Source: Hymenopellis radicata
Taxonomy: Eukaryota > Basidiomycota > Agaricomycetes > Agaricales > Physalacriaceae
Assembly: GCA_015501595.1 (NCBI GenBank)
Contig: JADNRX010000180.1
Span: 1-64,000 of the forward strand
Reading direction: 5' to 3'
Length of the DNA stretch: 64,000 bases
Both the position numbers and the translations under genes were made by a program. Positions within the stretch are counted from its first letter, which is position 1. Every line of letters begins with the position of its first letter. The notes under the pieces were generated by a model, which ran no database searches, was not told where the DNA came from, and worked only from the letters and a program-made list of their open reading frames with translations. This document shows, piece after piece, positions 10,122 through 20,234 of the stretch.

Positions 10122-13100
10122 TTAAGTGTTTGGGCGGTAGTTCGTCGCCGCATAGGGGTCCGACATCTTTTGAGGCCAAGCGTCCGAGTATCCTCTATCT
10201 GCGCTTGGTGGGTATCCGGGGCCATAGCTGGATGACGGGGCTTCAGAGGTCCATTGACTATTCGACTGAGGCGGCGGCGGCTAATAACAAAAAAAAATCA
10301 CTCAAGGTCATTGTGCACTTGAAATGGGAGTACGCACCGCATATTCACCATATCCGTTGGCAGAGTACGGTTGAGTGTAGCGTCCACTCGATGTCGATGC
10401 CATCTGCCCATACGACTGTACAGGCCCTGGATACTGCGAAAACCCGTGTTGCTGGGGCTGATAATGATTGAAAGAAAGGTGACTAGGTTTGGATTGTGAC
10501 GTCGAATGATTATAGACTGGGGCAACATGTCCATTAGATCGGACATCTGACACAGCGGCGGGGTAAGATTTTGGCTGGGTATACTGAGGATAAAGCGCAT
10601 AGTCTGTTGGACGAGGGGGATAGTTGGAATATGCCGTTTGTGGATGCGCGCCTAAATATTGTTCGCGACTGGTTTGGAGAGGCAGTCCTCCTCCATTGTA
10701 GACCCGAGGAGGATGACTTGTATGCAGACACCTCTTGCAGAAAAAGTCGACGGCCTCCCAGTTTCGAATGGTGAGCCCTTTTCGCCTATCCGCGGTGTCG
10801 TGACATTGTATGTGCTGCCATTTTCCACATGCGTTACAAGAGACTAAGCGGTAGTCGCCATCCTGAAGACTCGTGAATTCGTGTTTTAATGTAAGTAGAT
10901 GCACACTTACAAGATTGGTGCCATGACGGTGACATATTTCACAGTCCAACTCCCAATCGCCATCAACAGGAGTGCGCGTTCCATTGGACGAGCCTTGTTG
11001 CGCAGCCTGGACCTTAGCTTGTCCGCCGCGAGATGAGCGACCGTTTGCTTTCGGTTTGGTACCATTTCCAACGACGTCAACGCGCATGCTGCAATGAAGA
11101 GACCATCAGATAGAACAAGGAAATGTGAAGGAAAGATACATACTTCCGCTCCTCCTCTTCCTGCGCTTCTTTGGCTTCTTGAGCTTCACGCTCCCGACGC
11201 TCCTCTCGGGCGGCTTCACGACGCTGCCGAGAGTCTTCCTCCTTCTGTTGGCGGGCCTCGGCTCTCTTGGCGCGACTGTTCTTCTCTTCACTTTCAGTTT
11301 GCTTCTTGATCGCAAGTCGCGCTTCTTCGCGAGTACTTTCTTTCATGGCAATGCGCGAGGAGCGTTTTCGGGTGGTTACCACCTCCTCCACAAATTTCTT
11401 TCTCCGTTCGGTCTCTTGTCGCTGTGAATAGGTCAGGATGGATCAAAATGTGCAGGTGATAGGTGTCTACTTTGAGCTCCTCGACGATTATCGGGACAAT
11501 GTTTTTCGTTAACATCTTGTAAAACGCCTTCTCGGTATAATGCGTCGCATTTTCCCAACGTTGGGCGATGTTCTCCCAATCGTAGATGGTGACGCAGAGC
11601 TACATGGAATGGTGAGAAAATGGGTGAATCCTGTGCACGGATTTACATACCGTTTCCCATTCAACAGAGTCTGCTGGAAGCTGGGATGATTGTTCGTCCG
11701 CACCCATAGGTTCGTCTTCAGCCTCTTCCACGTCTGTTGCCTCCGGTTCTTCCTCGTCCTCTTCATCCTCTTCAGCATCACTGTCACTGGCATCACTGTC
11801 AGTGAGCTCTGTCAAGTCGCTCACGCTGCTTGTCTCGCTAAGTGCTTTTCGTTTGGATCTTCTCGTAGACGGACCACTGTCCTCGTGCAACCACTCCTCT
11901 GGTACAGCTTGCCATTCTTCATCATCTTCCGACCCTCTCAATCTGGCGCTCGTTCGGGTCCCCAAGGAGCGGACACTAATGGTGTTTTTGAGAGGGGAAG
12001 ATTGTCTTCGACTTGAGGTTCGTAGACCGGCTTCACCTCTAGCAAGGGCGACGGCTTGCCGATTGAGTTCCTCGAGTTCTTTAGCTTGAGCATCGAGTTT
12101 AAGGTTTGCCTGAGATTTGGCTGCACGACTATGTCGATTGAGCGGTGATTCCGGGACGGATACTTTCGCTTTGCCTTTGCCTTTGCCTTTAGAAGGAGCG
12201 GCAGCCTTCTCAACACGAGCACGTTTCGCAGTTGCAGCTTTCACGGCTTTCTTCCCGTTGGCTTTCGGAGGAGGCCGCTTGCGTTTCAAGGTTTTAGGTC
12301 CACGTGGAGCTTTTGGAGGTGCTCGCTGCATCCACAGGCGCTCTGGCGTACAAATGAGAAGGCGGATAGTGCAATCGACATAAGATATTTACCGCCGATG
12401 AGCCAAAAAGAGTTCATTTTAGCATCATAACCAACTGGTTCAATTCGCTGAGAAAACAACGATCAGTATGGTAGGAGAAAATCATAGACCGTCAAATACC
12501 CATGTAGCATAGTCATCGTCGGATTTCATGAGGGTGCGCAGCCGGGTGGCGTTCTGGAACTGCCATTCCATGAGGAGATGTATGGAGTCCAACTTCTCCA
12601 GCATTGTGAGGTCTCGCCAATCCTTCGACTCCGCCACATTCTCGTCCTGGTCTTCTTCATCTTTGGAGAGGTTGGGTACTCGGAAGACTGTCTGCCGGCG
12701 GCTACAGGATCCGACGTCGGCGCGTGGTCGAGACCATCCGGCGCAGGCGTCTCGTTCTTTACTTGCGCTTCACTGTCCCCCCGCTGCCTGTCTTCCGTTC
12801 GAGCGCGAGATTGGGGATCGGGAGTGACTGCCGAGCCTGTTGTGCGCGAGTACTTGGCGACGTCGAGGAAGGGGTCGGGACCTATGGGGTTAGCTTCCGG
12901 GTCGCGTTTGTAGTACTGCTTTCGGAGAGCGGTTTGCCAGTTGTCATTGCTAGGACGCGATGAATACGCGAATTTACGTGTGATTGGGAAGGAAATAGTG
13001 CTCACGAAACTTTCCGGTCATATGAAAGGGTATACAGCAATCTTTGTATGATGCGGGGTAGGTAAACGGTATTTCCGCAGGCGAGATCTTCCTCGATGTC

Positions 13101-13361
13101 CTAGAAATGAACAAAAGCTGCATGAGCCGCTGAAGCCAGAGGGATGGATCAATATAGGCGCACATTTAAGGAAACATCGTCCATGGCAAGCATCGGGGCA
13201 AAGGTGTAGAAGAACTGGCTGAACGCGGCCCATTTCCAATGTGTCCTGAGGATCGCGAGCTCCGGCGACGACGACGGCGCCACCGGGGGCGCGGGAGGCG
13301 CGGGCGGTAAATGATTATCCTCCTGGATAGCGGTGGTGCGGGTGGAAGTGCGGCGGGTCAT
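10122..13361 (-). CDS. chromatin regulator with DDT/WHIM-WSD-like region and PHD finger (CECR2/RSF1-like architecture)
   Basis: Eleven exons: 13164-13361, 13006-13100, 12763-12949, 12500-12691, 12393-12447, 11651-12342, 11471-11599, 11144-11421, 10911-11088, 10338-10862 and 10122-10280. They give 895 aa with every join in phase. The N-terminus has a DDT-like helix bundle (WAAFSQFFYTFAPML, then YLPRIIQRLLYTL), then WHIM/WSD-like blocks (LEKLDSIHLLMEWQFQ and RIEPVGYDAKMNSFWLIG, ending RLWMQR) as in ISWI-partner proteins and CECR2. A Lys-rich and then acidic disordered region follows. A long charged coiled coil (EERREREAQEAKEAQEEE) precedes a C4HC3 PHD finger (CEIC, SCNAC, HIQC, FFCKRC). The tail is Pro/Gln/Tyr-rich. 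A nuclear role in reading histone H3 and nucleosome remodelling is inferred from these domains. Confidence 0.85.
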
Positions 13362-14153
13362 CCTGAGTGAACTGGCAAGGCCGTTTATATGAATAGTAGA
13401 GGACTGCTCGGCTCGTCACTGCACCGAATTGGACGGGAAAAGTGGAGGGTCCCGGAAAGGAAAGCCAAGAAAGGCTTCCTACTGATAAGGCAATGATAAA
13501 TAGAAATAAGTGGAGAAGAGAGGTCGAGCACTGTCGGTGTCGTCGACCACAGCAAATAGCACAAGGTTACTCGCCACACCCGGAATCCCAAACAAAGGTA
13601 CACTTTGCTGAGTCATGTCACTGTCATTTGTCACGCATTTGTTGGCTGGAGTTATCCCTAGTATACTTGTCCTTGCTCAGGAAAGGTTTATTCTCAAGGT
13701 ATGAAGAGAAGATACAAGTACTTCGATTTAGCGGAACTGTGTGGTCGTGGACACATTCAACTCTCGAGATCAATTCATGAGTTTACCCTGGTAGCCTTTT
13801 TTGAAAATGCCCACGAGGGCACTACGTACATTGACAGCATAGATTCTTCGGTATCAGTACTACTAAGACAGCGTCGGGGATCGGGGGGGAGGGGGGGCAC
13901 AAATGATAATGAGCACGATATAAATACAGCTGCCAAGTCCGGTTGACCTGGAAGTAATCAAAAATTCACTCTCTTTTTGGCACAAAAAGTAGAGGAAACA
14001 ACCGATGGATGTGTTACAAATGTGTTGTCGTGCGCACGTTCGCGCTCGCGTCTGGTTGGCGGTGAAGGCCAGATCGGGCGCACCGAATCCCAATTAGGCC
14101 CATCCCAAAAAGGAGCTGACAATCTTGGTTGGTTCCCGCCTCCATCTCAAAAA
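13362..14153. other. divergent intergenic region between the PHD gene and RPB10
   Basis: About 790 bp with no gene. It must hold both promoters because the flanking genes start here and run outward. A poly-G stretch (about 13876-13894) is present. Confidence 0.6.
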
Positions 14154-14549
14154 ATGGTGCGCTTAGTCCCGCTTCATTGATCTACTCAAGCAATCGACGT
14201 CCTACTCGCAGATTATCCCTGTGCGATGCTTCTCATGCGGCAAAGTCGTCGGAGACAAATGGACCGCTTATTTGAAGTTATTAGCAGAGGACAAGAGCGA
14301 AGGGTGCGTCTTCTCCCCTCCATCTTTCCTTTACTGATTAATCCAAACGTAGTGAAGCTCTGGATGACCTCCAACTAAAACGTTATTGCTGTCGGCGCAT
14401 GGTCCTGACACACGTAGACCTCATCGAAAAACTGTTGCAATACAACCGTGCGTTAATCATCCTACGTTGTGCGTTGACTTACGTTGTCCCTAGCTATGGA
14501 GAGAACGAGAGATAAAAGTCAATTTCTTCAACCTGGCCAATCCTTATAA
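14154..14549 (+). CDS. RPB10: RNA polymerases I, II and III subunit RPABC5 (ABC10-beta)
   Basis: This is the small zinc-binding subunit shared by the three nuclear RNA polymerases. Four coding exons: 14154-14156 (only the ATG), 14212-14303, 14353-14447 and 14494-14549, giving 81 aa. The spliced protein begins [18 protein letters not shown] with the CFSC zinc pair, continues to LKRYCCRRM with the CC zinc pair, and has the invariant [12 protein letters not shown]. The first coding exon is just the start codon, which is why simple frame scanning misses the gene. The tail after YNPMERTRDK extends ten residues beyond the yeast protein. Confidence 0.95.
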
Positions 14550-14960
14550 AGGCATTCATTTGTATATCACTACTGCTATTGCGACACCTTCAAGTTCTTT
14601 CCCTGTCGACGCTCTGGGAAGGAACGTTCTTGTATATCTGGCGAAATACTAACAATTCCTTCATCCTTCCATAATGATACCAGTCCGAAGCCTCACAAAC
14701 AAGAACTCACATTTCCCAGACGTCCACCGCTATGCACGCCGGATTCTGTTGGATGCGCTTGTTAATACGCCCACAAGCGCCCACTGCTTCACTGATCAAG
14801 CTAACCGATTAATGTCGGCAAATAAAAAAGGCATCTAATTATCCAGTCGTAACGAGAAATTATCGATTAAAGGTATGTGTATGTCACTAGGCTGAAAGCA
14901 AAGGAATGACCGGTCTTCGAGAACCGCCGCCGTGTTCAAGTCACCAGACCACCCTTCCTA
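14550..14960. other. convergent 3' region between RPB10 and the 7-TM gene
   Basis: Both flanking genes end here. Nothing else is recognised. The interval should contain two poly(A) sites. Confidence 0.5.
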
Positions 14961-16235
14961 TCAAAGGTTGTGAGTACGCTTTCCCGGGGGTGTCGGCGCC
15001 TCAAGGTGATGCCTATTCCTGCCTTCCATAGGCTCGTCGTCGACAGTCTCTTGACGGCGCTCTAAGTCGATAGTATTAGTTCGTCCTGTACGCGTGCCGT
15101 GACTCGAGGCGTCGGCGAATTGCAAAGACTCAGCGGGGGAGTGCATAGTACTGCGCATGTTAGGCAGAGTCGGAGGGGTAGGTGCATTGTTTGGGCGCGA
15201 TTGTCCGGCCATGACACGGGCAATGATGAGAGTAGGCGCGATACCCTGCGTGAATGATTTAGTGCGATCGACGACTCTATCAACAGACTCACAGTAACAC
15301 TACATGATATCACCTCGGGGTAAGTGTACGCGGTCATGACCAGTACGTTTGGAGAGTAAAACTCGTATGTGTACACAACGAGAAGTGCAATATAGATGGC
15401 TGCGTACATGGCAGCTGATTCGACGAAGACTTCAATGATTCCTCGAGACGTCTTAAAGATGGCGCCTATGCCGCGGACACTCATGTTGCGAAACAGGAGG
15501 AGGAAGGTGCAGAGACTATTTGTGACCATGGTCATTGAATAGTAAACCAGTGTCCAAACGGCCTGGGAAGCACCAGCCTCAGTACTTGAATTGACGGCGT
15601 AAAAGACGAGAAAACCAGCGGCAACTATGTAGAAAAGATGTAAAACAAACAAGCCCGTGAAGCACAAATGAACGCACTTGTTTCAGTAATCAGACAAAGA
15701 CTAGGCACCGCAACGATTTTTACGTCGCCTCCGTACAACACCCAACAACGCCATATCTACTCATTGAGGTCAATGGAAATGGAGTGCTCGATTCATGTAC
15801 ATACCAAGATTAGGTCCGCAAGAAAGACGCTGAGAAATCGAAGTACAGAGCATATAAGAACCTGGACCAAGACAGTATTACCGTGACTGAAGTTGAACTC
15901 CGCTTCTAACGATGTTCCATGGGGAATGAAGGTTTCGTCCACCGTGTTCCACGTCAAACCCACGATGATGGTGTTGGCGCACCATAAGAACGCTATGATA
16001 GCGGCAAAGGTGGTTCGCTTCCGGTCGGAGTAAACACTCTGAACTATGCAGAAAGTCAGTGCGAGAACATGATCGTCAATACGAAGCAGTCACCTATATA
16101 ATACAAGGCAACCAAGAAAATGCAAGTGTGGATACCATGACAGAAGGCCGACAGGATTTCAGAATGTAAGTTCGCCGACATGAAAGACTGAACGTCAGCC
16201 ACAGAGAGTCCATAATCCTCGAATGTCGTTGACAT
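14961..16235 (-). CDS. seven-TM membrane protein, Agaricomycete family (paralog A)
   Basis: Five exons: 16094-16235, 15805-16043, 15678-15756, 15293-15624 and 14961-15245, giving 358 aa. Multiple hydrophobic segments are visible: HTCIFLVALYYI, TTFAAIIAFLWCANTIIVGL, LRFLSVFLADLIL, AAGFLVFYAV, a TM around MTMVTNSLCTFLLLF, AAMYAAIYIALLVVYTY, and GIAPTLIIARVM before a cytoplasmic tail. The block DLIL-IWRCWVLYG followed by PSLCLITE is the hallmark shared with its neighbour. The tail is polar (RPNNAPTPPTLPNMRST). It belongs to the large family of uncharacterised 7-TM proteins expanded in mushrooms. Receptor or transport function is unknown. Confidence 0.85.
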
Positions 16236-17447
16236 GATGGTTTAATATTAAGCCTCGATAGCTGCCTGCATCTTTATACCGAATTCTCTAGGATAGGTGA
16301 GCCTTAAAGAAGTGAAACTGATCGTCCTCATAACAAGCGCTATGGAGACTCATCCTCATACTCCATCTTTCAGTGGGCATGTGCTCACTTTCGTCAGGTC
16401 CGGTCAGAAAGATCCCGATGCACGAATCGCGAACGCCTAGACTGTCACGTTAGTGGAAACATGATACAGTCGCGTAGAGGCGATCACTCTGAAGCGATAA
16501 TGAGAACGGGCGACACGGAGGACGTCACGGTTCAAATGAACTCACGAAACACGTCCTACTGAGGCTGGCGGAAGCTTCATTGATTAGGAGCTCTCGTCAT
16601 CGTTGCGGAGTATGTGACGGACGAGTCGCGGCCATAAGATTATTCGGCAGAGTACACAAAATGGCCTAATTGTAAGAGCAGCTCTGAACATCTCCGCACC
16701 TTTGAAAGTCCTTCGGTCCACAATCGGACGGCGAGATAGGTGATCTCTCGTCCAATACATCTATCAACTGGTACACGCGCACCACGAGCTTTTAACATCA
16801 AGAACCCAAATTGAGAATAGATCGAAGGGAACTCACATTAGCGGAGGGAGAGCAATCAACATTGAACACACGATTCATTCCTGAAACCGGAGCAATGACC
16901 ACGGTCCCCGGTCCTTGTGTCACCCCCGACCTGTATTTCGCGCGCGGCCGACCGCGCTCGAAACGCCAGCCTGAGGAGGAGTCAAGTATTCGCCGAAACA
17001 CCGTCATGCTACTACATGCATAACAGTCTGCAACGGAAACGGAACCGCTATCATCTTCATGTTCTGCATAGCCGCTCAGTAGATGTCATCAAGTCGCAAA
17101 TGAAGATTGTCAAAGGCAAATGCCGAAGCTGCGAAGAAAACGTGGCATCCCAAGAAGACGGCGGAAGGAAGAGTCCGAGTCCCATTGTGCCGTATGTCAC
17201 CTTGAAGATAGCTCCTCGTCAAGTTGAGTCCAAAGCAGGTCCCAAAGAGTGATGATGACGGTAACTTTAAGAGGCCGACCGGGAAACTCCGGGCCAGCCA
17301 TAACGCCGTGTGCGGAAGTTATGTCTTCCTTCCTTCATTGAATTTCCTCTCAGATACACCAATTGAACACCGGAAAAACGAAGACAACGTAGCCTAATCG
17401 CGAAACTTTGTGAATCGGTACACTGCCCAGCCTCTCTGCCCTACCAT
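16236..17447. other. spacer between the two 7-TM paralogs
   Basis: 1.2 kb with no recognisable domain. Some minus-strand frames between 16.8 and 17.25 kb look weakly coding but do not assemble into a phase-consistent model. Confidence 0.4.
16273..16278 (-). promoter_or_regulatory. TATA box of 7-TM paralog A
   Basis: The minus strand reads GGTATAAAGA, about 40 bp upstream of the ATG at 16235. The distance is compatible with a short 5' UTR. Confidence 0.5.
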
Positions 17448-18749
17448 TTACCGACCTAACAATCTCCACGCTTTTTCTTCCGACAACTTCTCGCCAGCTT
17501 CCGAGTCAGCCTCATGCATATCTACGTCTCCCGCTCCTTCATCGTCCAAGGCCTCTCGCGCCTGCTCCAAATCGACGTTCGTAGCCGTGGTAGGTCTCAT
17601 ACGAGTACCGTGGATCGACGGGGCGGCGAATCGTATAGACTCCGCAATGGACTGCAGAGTACTCCGCATCTGAGGAAGAGACGAACGCGTCCAAGAACCA
17701 CCTGGCTGTGATTGTCCAGACATAACGCGGGCAATGATAAGGGTAGGCGCGATACCCTAGCACACACAAGTCAGTCGTGTGGATCAGCGAGTACATGAGG
17801 AGGACTCACTGTGATACTGTACGACATCATTAGAGGGTAATAGTAGGCGGTGAGAATTTGGCGATGTGTGTAGAACTCATATGCGAATGCAGTTAAGAGC
17901 GCAATGTATATGGCTGCATACATGGCAGCTGATTCGACAAGGATCTCTATGATGTTACGGGAGGTCTTAAGGCCTGAGCGTACACCACTAGCTCTCGTGC
18001 AGCGAAATAGGAGAAGGAAGGTGCACAGGCTATTTGTCGCCACAGTCATCGAGTAGTAGACCACCGTCCAATGAACCCGACTCGCGTCGACGTTGACACC
18101 AGTAGTGACACTGTAGAATAGCAGGAAGCAGGCACTGACTGTAGAAAGGTGTGAGAGGGCCAAGTCTGTTGAACACGGGGACATACTTGCTTCAGTAATC
18201 AAGCAAAGACTGGGGGCAGCAACGATTCTCAAATCGCGGCCGTACGATACCCAACAGCGCCAGATCTACTTCACGAATCAAGAGGTTAGTTCTGAATGTG
18301 TAGTTGAGTGACCGTACTCACCAGAATTAGGTCTGCGAGGAAGACATTGACAATGCGAAGTACACATATCGTAAGACTTCCCTGTACATCCCCGAAAACG
18401 AAGAAGGCGAATTCCGCCTCCAACGATGTTCCATGCGCAATGAAGAGATCATCGATGTTGTTCCAGGACAAACCAACAATGGCGGTATTGGCACACCATA
18501 AGAAGGAAATGATGCCGGCGAAGGTGATTCGATTCTGAGTGGCATGGCTCTGAGCTGGAGAAGAAGTTGATCTCACGACAAGCAGGAGCCAGACAAGAGA
18601 GAGTTACCTATGTAGTACAAGGCAGCGAAGAAAACACAGGTGTGTATGCCATGACAGAAGACGAGGAGAAGCGCACAATTTAACTGCGTAGTGATGACAG
18701 GTTGAACATCAGTTGCGGTCAGCCCGAAGTCCTCGAAGGTTTTAGGCAT
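17448..18749 (-). CDS. seven-TM membrane protein, Agaricomycete family (paralog B)
   Basis: Tandem paralog of the gene at 14961-16235 with the same exon layout. It starts MPKTFEDFGL, matching MSTTFEDYGL in paralog A. Shared blocks include CHGIHTCVFFAALYYI, FLWCANTAIVGLSWN, HGTSLEAEFAF, VFLADLIL followed after an intron by IWRCWVSYG, PSLCLITEA, MTVATNSLCTFLLLFR, ESAAMYAAIYIALL and GIAPTLIIARVM. The stop is at 17448. The C-terminal tail is longer and acidic (DDEGAGDVDMHEADSE). A TATA-like TATAAG lies at 18785-18790 on the minus strand. Function is unknown. The pair arose by local duplication. Confidence 0.85.
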
Positions 18750-19676
18750 GCTGTTTTTTGTTAACTTTACACAGTCTAGGGCCTCTTATAGCCTTATTGG
18801 CCTCCAACGCAATGAAACAGCAGGCGGTATCGTTGATCTGAATGCATTGATGATGATGTACCGCCCAGTGAGCTTTAATTGGAACGCCCCAATCTGACGA
18901 CAAGTGAGCCGCAGAATGCTAGTCAAGGAGTTCACATTACTTAACTGAAGGACTCTGGACATACGATGCTAATGTTCTGATCCGTTTTTTGAGCAGGAAA
19001 GATCTCTCCTCGTCTCGATACCGGCGTTGCGTTTATGGACGTACCCCAAGTGGTGTTAAGATTGAGAATCAGAGAACTCCTTCAAACACGATGGATTAGC
19101 GCAGAATCCTGATCCATCAACGGCACCTGCGATTCAAATAGGAAGGAACTCAATATGATAGTGGAGATGGAGTAGACGGAGATCAAAGGGCTTCATTGCC
19201 TTGGCCACAGCCTTCGGTAACCATGGCTTGCGTACAGTATTCTTGTCGCAAGATGAAACCGTGCAACTTCTATCCGGAGAATGACTTTCGTGTCACGTCG
19301 GATCGGTCGATCCGGATGCCGCGCAGGGTCCTTTCGGCAGAAACGAGACGTTCTCACAGAACGTCCTCGTGTTTGGCAACCGCCCTCATCGCTGTCATTG
19401 ACTTGGACAGTTCGTCGATCCGTTGATGTTGGCCCGTTGCCGCCGACTCGATCATTGCTGGTACTCCGAGCTGGCTCGCGACTTTTGCCTCCGTTCTGCC
19501 CTCCTTTTACCTCCGCCTCGCGCTATTACTCATTTCTTACTGTTTATTTCACTTGCTCCTTTTCTGTATACACAATATTTCTTACTGCTTTTTTGTCTCA
19601 TATCGTTCTTCCACCATTTTACTAACCGTTACTCATATTCTGTAGTGTTCCTGGTCAATATGATAATTTTCAGCTC
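18750..19676. other. divergent intergenic region
   Basis: This lies between 7-TM paralog B and the small one-TM protein. No gene is recognised. A pyrimidine-rich tract runs from about 19500 to 19620 just before the next start codon. Confidence 0.5.
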
Positions 19677-20234
19677 ATGATAATCAGCGCTGGAGTGCTC
19701 ATCTTCGCGACGGCTCTCATCTTGCTCACGGGTCGAATGGGTGACATCGCAAGGCTTGTTCGAGCTGTGCTTCAGGCCGCCGTTGCTCCCAAGAAACACA
19801 AGGCATCTTGTTACACTCAACTGCCGTGCAAGCCCGCCGCTGGCGACGAGACGGGAATCATTTGCATTGAGAAACTTGATATGTAGGTTTCTCCTTACAG
19901 GGCTCCGGTATACTCACAGACATTTTCTCCAGGCATTCTTCTGAATCTTCAAAGCTCGCGGACCTCCGATCTTGCTGCAAGGACTTCAATCATGACTTAA
20001 CTGGAAACCAGCCGGTGGTTGTTGCGCGCATTGTGGAGTTTAGTGGGAAAGGACGGGCTCAGCAAAACTTTCCTGTCAAACGCTCGAAGGACACACGAAC
20101 GGAGGAAGAGAAACAGAATGTTATCCTATGGGTACATCTTTGTCATTGTCTTCAGCCCGTGCGCTAACATTATACAGGCCAACCATGTCATGGATATGGT
20201 GCGCGCCGAGCGCAAGCAACCTCGACATACGTAG
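19677..20234 (+). CDS. small single-pass membrane protein, unknown function
   Basis: Three exons: 19677-19882, 19933-20131 and 20178-20234, giving 153 aa with consistent phases and canonical GT-AG sites. The N-terminus is a transmembrane segment or signal anchor (IISAGVLIFATALILLTG) followed by a polar region with a few cysteines (SCYTQLPC, RSCCKDF) and a charged C-terminal half (TRTEEEKQNVILW). No family is recognised. An upstream exon is possible because the region just before is also open. Confidence 0.5.
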
